Positions 48,811-57,858 are shown, counted from the first letter of the stretch. The stretch is 64,000 nucleotides of DNA from JAYRSJ01 sp041920215 (GCA_041920215.1 JAYRSJ010000003.1:1-64000); one strand, 5' to 3'. The notes: generated from the letters alone by a model not told the origin. A program made the numbers and translations.

Positions 48811-49571
48811 CGCATCCCAAAGAGCTACCGCTTTCCCAGCTGCAGTTCTATGCCACCGCGCCCTACCCCTGCAGCTACCTGCCCGACCGGCAGGCGCGCT
48901 CGCAGGTGGCCACGCCCAGCCACCTGATCCACGCCGATGCCTATTCCGGCCTGGTGGAGGCCGGCTTTCGGCGCAGCGGCCTGTTCACCTACCGGCCCTA
49001 CTGCGATGGCTGCAAGGCCTGCGTGCCAATGCGCATCCCGGTGGAACGGTTCCAGCCCAGCCGCAGCCAGCGCCGTGCCTGGCGCCAGCACCAGGCCCTG
49101 CAGGCGCGGGTGATGCGCCTGGGCTTCAGCGAGGAGCACTACCAGCTCTATCTGCGCTACCAGGCCGGCCGCCACAGCGGCGGCGGCATGGACCACGACA
49201 GCGTGGACCAGTACACCCAGTTCCTGCTGCAAAGCCGCATCAACTCCCGTCTGGTGGAGTTCCGCGAGCCGACGGCCGACGGCGCACCGGGCCGGCTGAC
49301 GATGGTCTCCATCCTCGATGTGCTCAGCGACGGCCTGTCGGCCGTCTACACCTTTTTCGAGCCCGAGGAAGGCAGCAGCTACGGCAGCTACAACGTGCTG
49401 TGGCAGATCGCCCAGACGCGCCAGCTGGGCCTCTCCCATCTCTATCTGGGCTACTGGATCGCCGAAAGCCCCAAGATGGCCTACAAGGCCCGCTTCAGGC
49501 CGCATGAGCTGCTGCGCGAGGGGCGCTGGCGGCAGGCGGAACCGGGGCGGGAATCGGGGCAGCAGGCATAG
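48807..49571 (+). CDS. bpt: Aspartate/glutamate leucyltransferase
   Basis: 254 residues. Bpt transfers Leu to N-terminal Asp or Glu, feeding the same degradation pathway as Aat. FYATAPYPCSYLPDRQARSQV and FTYRPYCDGCKACVPMRIPV contain the conserved N-terminal cysteines; LGYWIAESPKMAYKARFRP is the C-terminal signature. A GTG start overlaps the aat stop codon. Together the two genes form a bacterial N-degron operon. It converges with the FAD oxidoreductase, two bases apart. Confidence 0.95.
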   Translation: MTHPKELPLSQLQFYATAPYPCSYLPDRQARSQVATPSHLIHADAYSGLVEAGFRRSGLFTYRPYCDGCKACVPMRIPVERFQPSRSQRRAWRQHQALQARVMRLGFSEEHYQLYLRYQAGRHSGGGMDHDSVDQYTQFLLQSRINSRLVEFREPTADGAPGRLTMVSILDVLSDGLSAVYTFFEPEEGSSYGSYNVLWQIAQTRQLGLSHLYLGYWIAESPKMAYKARFRPHELLREGRWRQAEPGRESGQQA

Positions 49572-49573
49572 GC

Positions 49574-50713
49574 CTAGGGCCGGGCGGGCGACAGGTCCAG
49601 CCGAAACAGCACCTCCTCGGCCAGTGCCAAGCTGCTGGTCAGGCCCGGCGACTCGATGCCCAGCAGATTGACCAGGCCCGCCAGCCCATGCTGGGCCGGG
49701 CCGTCGATGCGGAAGTCCGGCGCCGGTTCGCCCGGCCCATGGATCTTGGGCCGCACGCCGCTGTAGGCCGGCTGCAGCGCGCCGTCCGGCAGCGCCGGCC
49801 AGTAGCGCCGCACATCGGCATAGAAGACTTCGGCCCGCGCCGGATCGACGCGGTAATCGATGCCTGCCGGATCGGGAACATCGTCCAGCCACTGCGCGTC
49901 GGGGCCGAAGCGAGCCTGGCCGCCCAGGTCCAGGGTCAGGTGCACGCCCAGCCAGGCGTCCTGCGGCAGCGGATAGACCAGGCGCCCAAACGGCGCCCGG
50001 CCGGCCAGCGCGAAATAGCAGCCCTTGCTGTAGTGGGCCGGCGGCTGCCAGACGGCGGCCAGGCCAGCGGTGGCTGCCGCCACGGCCGGCGCCCACAGGC
50101 CGGCGGCATTGACGACGATGCCGGCGGCCAGCTCCATCTCCCCCTCGGGGCTGGCCACGCGCAGCACATGGCCCCCGGCCGTCGGCTCTATGGACAGCAG
50201 GCGCGACTCCAGCGCCACCATGCCACCGGCCCGCTCCAGATCGCCCTGCAGCGCCAGCATCAGGCCATGGCTGTCGACGATGCCGGTCGAGGGCGAGAGC
50301 AGCGCGGCCTCGCAGCGCAGCGCCGGCTCCAAGGCCTGGGCCTCGCGCTGGCTCAGCCAGCGCAGATCGTCGACCCCGTTGCGGGCCGCCTTGGCGGCCA
50401 GCTGCTCAAGACCGGCCAGCTGCTCGGGCTCGGTGGCCACCACCAGCTTGCCGCAGCGGCTGTGCGCCACGCCATGGCTGTCAGCGAAGTCATAGAGCAG
50501 CTGCTTGCCACGCACGCAGAGCCTGGCCTTCAACGAGCCCTCGGGATAGTAGAGCCCGGCATGGATGACCTCGCTGTTGCGCGAGCTGACGCCGCTGCCG
50601 ATCAGCGTCTCGCGCTCCAGTACCAGGGTCTCCAGACCTTGCCGGGCCAGGGCCCGTCCCACAGCCAGGCCCACCACGCCGGCGCCGATCACCACTGCTG
50701 CTATCTTGTCCAT
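49574..50713 (-). CDS. FAD-dependent oxidoreductase (DAO family, L-2-hydroxyglutarate oxidase-like)
   Basis: 379 residues. The N-terminal FAD motif AAVVIGAGVVGLAVGRALARQG and the sequence SGVSSRNSEVIHAGLYYPEGSLKA match the glycine/D-amino acid oxidase superfamily, closest in pattern to L-2-hydroxyglutarate oxidases/dehydrogenases. The C-terminal block YSGVRPKIHGPG is also typical of that group. The start at 50713 lies next to a CACAAT box inside a small palindrome and has no ribosome binding site. Confidence 0.83.
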   Translation of the reverse strand: MDKIAAVVIGAGVVGLAVGRALARQGLETLVLERETLIGSGVSSRNSEVIHAGLYYPEGSLKARLCVRGKQLLYDFADSHGVAHSRCGKLVVATEPEQLAGLEQLAAKAARNGVDDLRWLSQREAQALEPALRCEAALLSPSTGIVDSHGLMLALQGDLERAGGMVALESRLLSIEPTAGGHVLRVASPEGEMELAAGIVVNAAGLWAPAVAAATAGLAAVWQPPAHYSKGCYFALAGRAPFGRLVYPLPQDAWLGVHLTLDLGGQARFGPDAQWLDDVPDPAGIDYRVDPARAEVFYADVRRYWPALPDGALQPAYSGVRPKIHGPGEPAPDFRIDGPAQHGLAGLVNLLGIESPGLTSSLALAEEVLFRLDLSPARP

Positions 50714-50720
50714 GGCAGCG

Positions 50721-50731
50721 ATTGTGACAAT
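50721..50731. promoter_or_regulatory. ATTGTGACAAT palindrome overlapping a candidate -10 box
   Basis: An 11-base perfect dyad (ATTGT-G-ACAAT) lies eight bases before the ATG of the FAD oxidoreductase. Its minus-strand CACAAT would serve as a -10 box seven bases from the start codon. It could be an operator or chance. Confidence 0.3.
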
Positions 50732-50941
50732 CCCCACAGGGCCGGCCGCAACATCCGTTCACAAAATCACGCTGACACCGGACTGACGCGGCGAGCCCCG
50801 GGCTTTCACCTAGAACAGCCGCCAGCCGGGCACGCACACTGCGCAGCCATCAAGCCCCGCAGAGGGCGATAGTCGCACGGCAGCTCCTGTCTGGCTGGGC
50901 GGCAACAAGCTGGGAGGACCAGCCATCGCGAGGGAAGTCCC

Positions 50942-51880
50942 ATGAGCAGCCAGACCGCACGCCGCGTCCTGATCGTTGACGACAGCCGGGCCATACAGGC
51001 CATCATCCGGCGTGCCCTCGAATGCGAGGAACTGGGGCCGATGCAGATACAGACCGCCTGCGACGGCGCCGAGGCGCTGGACAAGGTCGAGAGCTTCAGA
51101 CCCGATCTGGTGCTGTCGGACTGGCATATGCCCGGCGTCTCCGGCATCGAAATGCTGCAGACCCTGCGCCAGACCGGCCACGGCCATGTGCCGGTGGGCT
51201 TCGTCACCACCGAGAACCGGGCCGAGCGCCTGGACCAGGCACGCAGCAATGGCGCGGTCTTCGTGCTGCCCAAGCCTTTTGACGACCGCGCCCTGCGCCA
51301 GGCGGTCCGCCACAGCTTCGGCCAGCCCTCGCGTCCCAGCCTGCTCACGCCCCGGCCAAGCACTGCGGAGATGGCGCCGCCCAGGCCCGCCGCTGCCGGT
51401 GCACTCGAATCCCTGGCCCAGCTGCAGCAGCTGCTCTTCACCCATCTGGGCACGCGCAGCTTCGATCTGCTACGCGCCGAACACGGCCCGGAGCTGGCCC
51501 ATCAGGTGCCGCAGCTGATCGCGCTGTACGGCAGCGCCGGCCGCAAGGGCGCCTATGCGCTGGGCCTGCTGGACCTGCAGGCCTGCTGCCTGATCGGCGG
51601 CATGGCGGCGGGCTGCAGCCCGGCCGAGATCCAGCAGGCCATCCAGGCCGAGAAGCCCGCACCCAAGCAGATCGAGCATGCCAGCCGCTTCATGCGGGCC
51701 CTGGCCGCCCAGCTGAAGAAGCGCAGCCCGGCCGACGCACCCGCGCTGAGCGCGGCCCGCCTGACCCAGCAGCCCTTCGACAAGCTGCCCGCGCTGCTGA
51801 ACGAGAACCTCGGGCGCAGTGATCTGACGCTGCGCATCAACGGCATCACCACCGGCAGGCTGTGCCTGCTGCTGGTCTGA
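50942..51880 (+). CDS. Response regulator with uncharacterised C-terminal domain
   Basis: 312 residues. A CheY-like receiver (about 7-130) has DDSR, phospho-acceptor Asp60 (LSDWHMPG) and LPKPF. After a Pro-rich linker, a C-terminal region (about 145-312) is not a DNA-binding, GGDEF or HD-type domain that I recognise; it contains LYGSAGRKGAYALGLLDLQACCLIGGM and a CheX-like end GITTGRLCLLLV. A chemotaxis-like or protein-interaction output is possible. A coiled-coil membrane protein gene follows 13 bases downstream, probably as one transcript. Upstream, the 228 bases to the FAD oxidoreductase contain no other gene. Confidence 0.8.
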   Translation: MSSQTARRVLIVDDSRAIQAIIRRALECEELGPMQIQTACDGAEALDKVESFRPDLVLSDWHMPGVSGIEMLQTLRQTGHGHVPVGFVTTENRAERLDQARSNGAVFVLPKPFDDRALRQAVRHSFGQPSRPSLLTPRPSTAEMAPPRPAAAGALESLAQLQQLLFTHLGTRSFDLLRAEHGPELAHQVPQLIALYGSAGRKGAYALGLLDLQACCLIGGMAAGCSPAEIQQAIQAEKPAPKQIEHASRFMRALAAQLKKRSPADAPALSAARLTQQPFDKLPALLNENLGRSDLTLRINGITTGRLCLLLV

Positions 51881-51893
51881 GGCGCGCAGGGCC

Positions 51894-52517
51894 ATGGCGA
51901 TAGCGCTGGAGAGTCTGGCCAGCCTGGGCGTGCTGATCGCCAACGGCATCTTCATCGTGATTGCGGTGGCCGGCTATCTGCGCATGAACAGCCATGAGCA
52001 GCGCCGCCAGCAGTATCTGCACCATGCACTGCAGGAATCGCGCGAGGCCGGCCTGCAGCTCAAGAGCGTGGCCCGCGAGCTGCAGCATATGCTGGACCGC
52101 GCCGAACGCAGCCTGGCCTGGCGACGCGCCGAAGCCGTGGAACCCGCGCCGCAGCCCTTCAATGCCCAGTCCTTCGGCCAGGACCCGGATATGAGCCGGC
52201 TGGCCACGCCCGAGTCAGCCCAGTCCATGGCGCCGCAGGACTTTGCCGAATGGCAGCGTCTGCAGCAGGTGGAGATTGACAGGCTGCTGCAGCAGCGCCG
52301 TCATCTGCTGCAAGCCCTGGAAGCCGCGCAGCGCCAGGCCACCGAACGCCAGACGCGCGGCACCCCGCGCGACCACGGCCGCCCCGAACAGCTCGACAAA
52401 CTTGAAAAACAGCTGGACGAGATGCGCGACCGGCTGCGCCGCAGCCTGGTCGAGAAGGACTTCATCGAAGAGCGGCTGCTGGTGTTGGATGCCGCCGAGC
52501 GCCAGGCCCGGCCCTGA
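51894..52517 (+). CDS. Membrane-anchored coiled-coil protein of unknown function
   Basis: 207 residues. One N-terminal membrane helix (about 8-27) is followed by a long, Gln/Arg/Leu/Glu-rich region predicted as coiled coil in two parts (about 35-80 and 115-200), separated by a Pro-rich linker. The topology suggests a cytoplasmic coiled coil tethered to the inner membrane. I cannot name a family. It follows the response regulator gene by 13 bases, so the two may function together. Confidence 0.7.
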   Translation: MAIALESLASLGVLIANGIFIVIAVAGYLRMNSHEQRRQQYLHHALQESREAGLQLKSVARELQHMLDRAERSLAWRRAEAVEPAPQPFNAQSFGQDPDMSRLATPESAQSMAPQDFAEWQRLQQVEIDRLLQQRRHLLQALEAAQRQATERQTRGTPRDHGRPEQLDKLEKQLDEMRDRLRRSLVEKDFIEERLLVLDAAERQARP

Positions 52518-52541
52518 AGTGCCCGCCGCCTGTGCCTGGGC

Positions 52542-53309
52542 TCAGCGCGTCCGCCTGGCCAAGCTGTGGCGAACCACCAGGGCCGCGTCAGGGCTGAAGT
52601 CGCCGGCTTCGAGACGCTGATGGAGTTCGTCAGCTGCCAGCAACAGGAACTCGCTGACCTCGCCATCACGGTTGTGCGGCACAAAGCCTGCCGGCAGCGC
52701 CAGCTCATAGATGTGCAGCACCTCGTCGTGCAGACCCTCGGCCTCGATGCGCCGGCTGCGCAGCGCGCCAACCGCCTGCAAGCCCGCTGAAAGCAGCGGC
52801 GCCACGCCGGCCTCCTCCCACAGCTCGCGCCGCGCGCAGGCGACCGGCGCCTCGCCGGCGCAGAGGCCGCCGGCGGCCAGATTGTCTAGCCGCGCTGGAT
52901 CGGTGGCCTTGTGCAGCGCGCGCCGACCGCAGACCATGCGGCCATCGGGCAGCCAGGCATTGATATGCACCGCGCGGCTCATCAGGCCCAGGCAGCGAAA
53001 GGCGGCACGCTCCAGCCGGAACAGCTCGTCGCCCTGCTCGCGGCAGGGATCATCGACCGGCCGCTCGCAGGCGTACAGCTCGTCGCGCCAGCCGCGGATC
53101 AGGCCCTGCTCGCGCAGGCGCTGGGCGGCCAGGCGCAGCCCGGTCTCGCGCCGCGCCGGCCCGGGCTGCCAGCGCAGTAGCGCAGGTAGCAGCAGCGCAC
53201 CCGGCAGCAGCGGTGCCAGCTGCCCCGCCCTGACGGCCGATAGACAGCCCAGCATGAAGCCGTCGATCTCCAGGCCCAGCCAGCCCGCGGGCGGATGGGG
53301 CTCAGTCAC
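52542..53309 (-). CDS. Nudix hydrolase with N-terminal DUF4743-like domain
   Basis: 255 residues. The Nudix box is GGLCAGE...ACARRELWEEAGV with the REL-EE core intact. The N-terminal 110 residues and the phrase ATDPARLDNLAAGG match the DUF4743/Tnr3-like group that hydrolyses thiamine diphosphate analogues or related nucleotides. The start is GTG at 53309, overlapping the end of the Na/Pi transporter gene by eight bases, so it is translationally coupled to it. Confidence 0.83.
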   Translation of the reverse strand: MTEPHPPAGWLGLEIDGFMLGCLSAVRAGQLAPLLPGALLLPALLRWQPGPARRETGLRLAAQRLREQGLIRGWRDELYACERPVDDPCREQGDELFRLERAAFRCLGLMSRAVHINAWLPDGRMVCGRRALHKATDPARLDNLAAGGLCAGEAPVACARRELWEEAGVAPLLSAGLQAVGALRSRRIEAEGLHDEVLHIYELALPAGFVPHNRDGEVSEFLLLAADELHQRLEAGDFSPDAALVVRHSLARRTR

Positions 53310-54951
53310 GGCCGGTACCGCGCAACCGGGTCTGACTCAGCGCGCCGGCCGAATCGAGGATGGGATAGGCGATCGAGCAGATATGGCCGTTGATGCGCTT
53401 CAGCTCACTGATCAGGTCCAGATGCAGCGAGCTGGTCTCTATGCTCTGGGCGGTATTGTCCTGCAGCCGGGCGATATGGGTGGCGGCGTACTCCAGCTCC
53501 AGATCGCGGAAGCGCGCCTTCTCCTCCAGCAGCTTCTGGGCATCGCGCAGATGGCCATCGAGGAAGACGCTCATGCCCAGGCGCAGATTGGCCAGCAGGC
53601 GTTCATGCAGATGGCAGATCTCTGCCATGCCCGCCTCGGAGAAATTGCGACCCTTGCGGATCTTCTTGTCCTCGATGTCCTCCAGGATGCGCTCTATCGT
53701 GTCGCCGATCTGCTCCATATTGATGGTGAAGCTGACGATATCGGTCCAGCGCCTGGCCTCGCGTTCGGACAGCGCCTCGCGCGAGATCTGGGTCAAATAG
53801 AACTTGATCGCCGAGTAGAGCTCGTCGACCGTGTCATCGAGCTTGCGCAGCTCGGCGGAGAGCTGCACATCGCTGTTCTTGATCACCGGCAGGATGCCGC
53901 GCAGCATGGTCTCCACCACATCGGCCTGGTGCAGGGCCTCGCGGGCCGCGCCGGAGATGGCCAGCGAGGGCGTGCCCAGCACCATGGGGTCCAGATGGCG
54001 CGGCCGCGCCGAGCCGGCCGGCGGCGCCGGCATCACCATGAAGCGCTCCAGCAGCCTGGCCATCGGGGTCACGAAGGGGCTGAACAGCAGGGCCATCAGT
54101 ACATTGAAGCCCAGATGCAGCGCGATCACCTGCTCGGGCACGCTGCCGAACCATTGCTGCAGCTCGATGTGGATCCAAGGCAGCAGCGGCACCACGACCG
54201 CGCAGGTGGCCAGCTTGAAGAGCAGATTGCCCAGCGGCAGACGGCGGGTCGACACATCAGCCTTGGAGGTGGACAACACCGCGAGCACGCCGCTGCCGAC
54301 ATTCGCGCCCATCACCAGCCCCAGCGCCACGCCAGCCGGCACCATGCCCGAGCCCGCCAGCGTGGCGGTCAGCAGCACCACCGCCAGGCTGGAATAGGAC
54401 ATGACCGTCAGCGCGGCGCCGACCAGGATCTCGAGCAGCACCTCGTTGGGCAGTGCCACCAGCAGCGCGCGGACTGCCGGGCTCTGGGTCAGCGGCTCGG
54501 TGCTGGCGACGATCAGCTTCAGCGCCAGCGTGATCAGGCCCAGACCGATGCAGACTCGCCCCAGCCGACCGGCGGTGGTCTTTTCCTGCGAGATGAAGAG
54601 CACCACGCCGGTGAAGATCAGCGCCGGCGAGAGCCACGAGAGATCGAAGCTGAACACCACCGCCATCAACGCCGTGCCCATATCGGCGCCCAGCATCACC
54701 GCCAGCGCCGCCGCGGTGGAGACCAGACCCTGGCCGACGAAGGAGGCCACGATCAGGCAGGTGGCGGTGCTGGACTGCAGCAAGCCGGTGACACCCAGGC
54801 CGGCCAGCATCGCGAACGGGCGGGTGCTGACGCTCTTGGCCAGCAACTCGCGCAGGTTCGCGCCGAAGACGCGCAGCACGCCGGTACGGACGATATAGGT
54901 GCCCCAGACCAGCAGGGCGATGGCAGCCAGGAGATTGAGCAGATGCAGCAT
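53302..54951 (-). CDS. Na/Pi cotransporter-family protein with PhoU-like tail
   Basis: 549 residues. The N-terminal half has about eight membrane helices with two QSSTA-type repeats (LLQSSTATCLIVASF and a second copy with ANVGSG), the hallmark of NptA/YjbB transporters. The C-terminal 200 residues are helical and PhoU-like. Members export or import phosphate with sodium. The start at 54951 (MLHLLNLL) is chosen over an upstream in-frame codon that overlaps the tRNA terminator. Confidence 0.88.
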   Translation of the reverse strand: MLHLLNLLAAIALLVWGTYIVRTGVLRVFGANLRELLAKSVSTRPFAMLAGLGVTGLLQSSTATCLIVASFVGQGLVSTAAALAVMLGADMGTALMAVVFSFDLSWLSPALIFTGVVLFISQEKTTAGRLGRVCIGLGLITLALKLIVASTEPLTQSPAVRALLVALPNEVLLEILVGAALTVMSYSSLAVVLLTATLAGSGMVPAGVALGLVMGANVGSGVLAVLSTSKADVSTRRLPLGNLLFKLATCAVVVPLLPWIHIELQQWFGSVPEQVIALHLGFNVLMALLFSPFVTPMARLLERFMVMPAPPAGSARPRHLDPMVLGTPSLAISGAAREALHQADVVETMLRGILPVIKNSDVQLSAELRKLDDTVDELYSAIKFYLTQISREALSEREARRWTDIVSFTINMEQIGDTIERILEDIEDKKIRKGRNFSEAGMAEICHLHERLLANLRLGMSVFLDGHLRDAQKLLEEKARFRDLELEYAATHIARLQDNTAQSIETSSLHLDLISELKRINGHICSIAYPILDSAGALSQTRLRGTGRD

Positions 54952-55003
54952 GTGCCGGCCATTCTGCGCCAAGCGCGATGCCGTCCACCGGCAAGCGAGC
55001 AAG

Positions 55004-55037
55004 AAAAAACCCCGCCATGCCTGCGCATGACGGGGTT
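55004..55037 (-). terminator. Rho-independent terminator after the tRNA-Val pair
   Basis: On the minus strand AACCCCG and CGGGGTT form the outer stem, with CATG/CATG inside, followed by TTTTTT. It ends the transcript of the two tRNA genes and lies upstream of the Na/Pi gene. Confidence 0.85.
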
Positions 55038-55041
55038 GATC

Positions 55042-55116
55042 TGGTGGGCGGTGCAGGGTTCGAACCTGCGACCCCTGCCGTGTGAAGGCAGTGCTCTACC
55101 GCTGAGCTAACCGCCC
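55042..55116 (-). tRNA. tRNA-Val (CAC)
   Basis: 75 bases including an encoded CCA end. The acceptor stem is GGGCGGT/ACCGCCC, the anticodon stem is CTGCC/GGCAG with loop TTCACAC, giving anticodon CAC (Val, GTG codons), and the T arm has GGTTCGAACC. The second of two identical copies in transcription order. Confidence 0.97.
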
Positions 55117-55180
55117 GGTTGTCTGGCGGCAACGACCTGTGTCCAGTATGGGCCCCGATACGATTGCCGAGGCCATGGTC

Positions 55181-55255
55181 TGGTGGGCGGTGCAGGGTTC
55201 GAACCTGCGACCCCTGCCGTGTGAAGGCAGTGCTCTACCGCTGAGCTAACCGCCC
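55181..55255 (-). tRNA. tRNA-Val (CAC), duplicate copy
   Basis: Identical over all 75 bases to the neighbouring gene, 139 bases away start to start, with the same strand and encoded CCA. Both lie downstream of dnaQ and share one terminator. Confidence 0.97.
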
Positions 55256-55352
55256 GGTCTGGTCGATGACTGGATCGGCAACCGGCTTTTTCAAGCCCGC
55301 CTCGATTTCGTCAACCGGGAAGCCAGCGATTATGCCACGGCTTTTTTTGCTT

Positions 55353-56081
55353 TCACAAGGCCGCTGCAGATTCTTGCCAAATCTTCTTGCCGCCGCAGGC
55401 CTTGTCCAGATCGGCCAGGGCCTTGGCATGGGCCTGCAGCTCGGCCTCGCTGGCCTGCAGCACCGGCAGGCTAAAACGGCTCAGGTCCACCGGCTCGACC
55501 AGGGCTTCGCCATCGCCGACTTGCCCCTTGCCCTGCCCCTCGCCCTCCTCGATCACCAGCGAGTCCTGACCCCGGGTCATGTGGATATAGACCTGGGCCA
55601 GCAGCTCGGCATCCAGCAAGGCGCCATGCAGCGTGCGATTGGAGTTGTCGACCTCCAGGCGGCGGCACAGCGCGTCCAGCGAGTTGGCCTTGCCGGGGAA
55701 CATCTCGCGTGCCATCAGCAACGTGTCCAGCACGCCGTCCACCACATCGTTGACCGGCGCCTTGCCCAGGCGCTTCAGCTCGGCATTGACGAAGCCCAGA
55801 TCGAAGGGCGCGTTGTGGATCACCAACTGGGCGCCTGCCACGAAGTCGAGCAGCTCGCCGGCGATCTCGGCGAACTTGGGCTTGGTGGAGAGGAACTCCT
55901 CGGTCAGCCCGTGCACCCGCAGCGCATCCTCATGGCTGGCGCGTTCGGGATTGATGTAGAGGTGCAGATTGTTGCCGGTGAGCTGGCGGTTGACCATCTC
56001 CACACAGCCGATCTCGACCAGGCGGTCGCCGCCCTCGGCATGCAGGCCGGTGGTTTCGGTATCGAAGAAAATTTGGCGCAT
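55353..56081 (-). CDS. dnaQ: DNA polymerase III epsilon subunit
   Basis: 242 residues. It is the 3'-5' proofreading exonuclease of the replicase. The DEDDh active site is complete: Asp7 and Glu9 (FFDTETTGL), Asp94 (NAPFDLGF), His152 and Asp157 (LHGALLDAEL). The C-terminal segment with a Gln/Gly-rich linker should bind the alpha subunit. lgt ends one base before its start, so the two form an operon; two tRNA-Val genes follow. Confidence 0.95.
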   Translation of the reverse strand: MRQIFFDTETTGLHAEGGDRLVEIGCVEMVNRQLTGNNLHLYINPERASHEDALRVHGLTEEFLSTKPKFAEIAGELLDFVAGAQLVIHNAPFDLGFVNAELKRLGKAPVNDVVDGVLDTLLMAREMFPGKANSLDALCRRLEVDNSNRTLHGALLDAELLAQVYIHMTRGQDSLVIEEGEGQGKGQVGDGEALVEPVDLSRFSLPVLQASEAELQAHAKALADLDKACGGKKIWQESAAAL

Positions 56082-56082
56082 A

Positions 56083-56886
56083 TCAGTGCTTGGGCTTGCG
56101 GGAGGCCCAGACCCAGACGGCCAGACCCGCCGCGATCATGGGCAGCGACAGCCATTGTCCCTGACTGAGGTTCAGGGCCCTCAGGCCGAGAAAGTCATCC
56201 GGCTCGCGGAAATACTCGGCGGCAAAGCGCAGCAAGCCATAGCCGCTCAGAAAAGCCCCGGAGACCTGGCCGGTGGCACGCGGTTTCCTGGCGTAGAGCC
56301 ACAGGAGCACAAAGAGCAGCAGGCCTTCGCCAAGAAACTGGTAAATCTGCGAAGGGTGTCGTGCGATACCGCCGTCATGCGCCTGCGGGAAGATCATGGA
56401 CCAGGGCAGATCGGCCGTTGCGGCCCGCCCCCACAGCTCGCCATTGATGAAGTTGCCGACCCGGCCGGCCGCCAGGCCGGTGGGCACGCAGGGCGCGATC
56501 AGGTCGGTCACCTCGAAGAAGCGCCGGCCGCGCAGGCGCGCGAACAAGGCCATGGCCGCGACAACACCCAGCAGCCCGCCGTGGAAGGCCATGCCGCCCT
56601 TCCAGACCGCCAGCACCTCGCTCAGATTGTGCAGGTAGTAGTCCGGCTTGTAGAACAGCACATAGCCCAGACGCCCGCCCAACACCACGCCGACCACGCC
56701 GAAGAAGAGCAGATCGTCGACATCGCGCTTGCTCCAGCCCGCCTGCGCGAACTGGGGCTGCTGCACCCGACGCCCCGCCAGATACAGGAAGAGGCCGAAG
56801 GCGGCCAGATAGGTCAGGCCGTACCAGTGGATGGCCAGGGGCCCGAGCTGGAGGGCAATGGGATTGAACTGGGGGTGCACCCACAT
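56083..56886 (-). CDS. lgt: Prolipoprotein diacylglyceryl transferase
   Basis: 267 residues, seven membrane helices. It transfers diacylglycerol from phosphatidylglycerol to the lipobox Cys of prolipoproteins, the first step of lipoprotein maturation. The signature GRVGNFINGELWGR (141-154) includes the essential Arg142, and His102 (MAFHGGLLG) corresponds to the functionally important His of E. coli Lgt. It is followed directly by dnaQ. Confidence 0.95.
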   Translation of the reverse strand: MWVHPQFNPIALQLGPLAIHWYGLTYLAAFGLFLYLAGRRVQQPQFAQAGWSKRDVDDLLFFGVVGVVLGGRLGYVLFYKPDYYLHNLSEVLAVWKGGMAFHGGLLGVVAAMALFARLRGRRFFEVTDLIAPCVPTGLAAGRVGNFINGELWGRAATADLPWSMIFPQAHDGGIARHPSQIYQFLGEGLLLFVLLWLYARKPRATGQVSGAFLSGYGLLRFAAEYFREPDDFLGLRALNLSQGQWLSLPMIAAGLAVWVWASRKPKH

Positions 56887-56964
56887 GGCGGGAGTCCTGC
56901 GCTGCTGATCGAGGCGCGAATCATAGTGATTGCGCGCGGCAGCCCGACCGGTCCCGGCGCGGCA

Positions 56965-57852
56965 TCAGCCCAGCTGCGCGCGCACATGCTCGACAAAGCG
57001 ACGCACGGCCGGCGCTGCGTCAGCCCGCCAGATCAGGCTGGTCTCGGCCTGCGGCACCTCGACGCGCAACTGCTTGTAGACCACGCCGGCGCGCTGCAAG
57101 CCCATCAGGGCCGCCGGCACCCAGGCCGCGCCCATGCCAGCCGAGACCAGGTTGACGATGGTCTGCATCTGTATCGCCTCCTGGGCGATGCGCGGCGTCG
57201 CCTGGTGATCGCGATAGAAGGCCAGCACCGCATCGAACAGCGAGGGCGCGATCTCGCGCGGGAAGATCACCAGAGGCAGGGCCAGCGCAGCGCGCAGCTC
57301 GGGCCGCGGTTTCAGCGCCAGCGGCTCGCTGCCGGGCAGGGCCAGCACCAGCGGCTCCAGGCTGACGCTGAGCCGTTCGAAACCGGCCGGCAGCACGCCC
57401 GGCGCATGCAGGATGAAGCCGGCATCGAGCTGCCCCTCGGCAAAGGCCTGCAGCTGCACATCCAGCGTGGCCTCGCGCAGGCTCAGGCCGATATCGGGAT
57501 TACGCTCCCTGAAGACGCGCAACCAACGCGGTAGTTCACCAAAACCCACGGTCGAGACGAAGCCCAGGCGCAGCTGACCGCTCTGCCCCAGCGCGGCGGC
57601 ACGCACCAGAGCGCCCAGGCCCTCGGCCTCCAGCAGCAGGCGCTGGGCCTGCGGCAGCAGGGCCGCACCGGCCGGGCTGAGCGCCACCGAACGGCTGCTG
57701 CGCTCGAACAACGGCGCGCCGAGCTCGGCCTCCAGCTTCTGGATGGCCTGGGTCAGCGGCGGCTGGGTCATGTGCAGACGCTGGGCGGCGCGGCCGAAGT
57801 GCAGCTCCTCGGCCACGGCGACGAACTGGCGCAGGCTGCGCAACTCGATCAT
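56965..57852 (-). CDS. LysR-family transcriptional regulator
   Basis: 295 residues. The N-terminal winged helix-turn-helix is ELRSLRQFVAVAEELHFGRAAQRLHMTQPPLTQAI; the C-terminal effector domain is of the usual periplasmic-binding type. Divergent transcription from ilvD across 98 AT-rich bases suggests that it controls ilvD and itself, but LysR regulators next to ilvD are varied and the effector is unknown. Confidence 0.85.
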   Translation of the reverse strand: MIELRSLRQFVAVAEELHFGRAAQRLHMTQPPLTQAIQKLEAELGAPLFERSSRSVALSPAGAALLPQAQRLLLEAEGLGALVRAAALGQSGQLRLGFVSTVGFGELPRWLRVFRERNPDIGLSLREATLDVQLQAFAEGQLDAGFILHAPGVLPAGFERLSVSLEPLVLALPGSEPLALKPRPELRAALALPLVIFPREIAPSLFDAVLAFYRDHQATPRIAQEAIQMQTIVNLVSAGMGAAWVPAALMGLQRAGVVYKQLRVEVPQAETSLIWRADAAPAVRRFVEHVRAQLG

Positions 57853-57858
57853 ATCGGT

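Noticed and set aside
55271..55300. GGCTT-GAAA-AAGCC hairpin (minus strand) between dnaQ and the tRNA genes as a terminator
   Set aside because: The stem is only five pairs and no T run follows in the direction of transcription, so dnaQ and the tRNAs may be read together.
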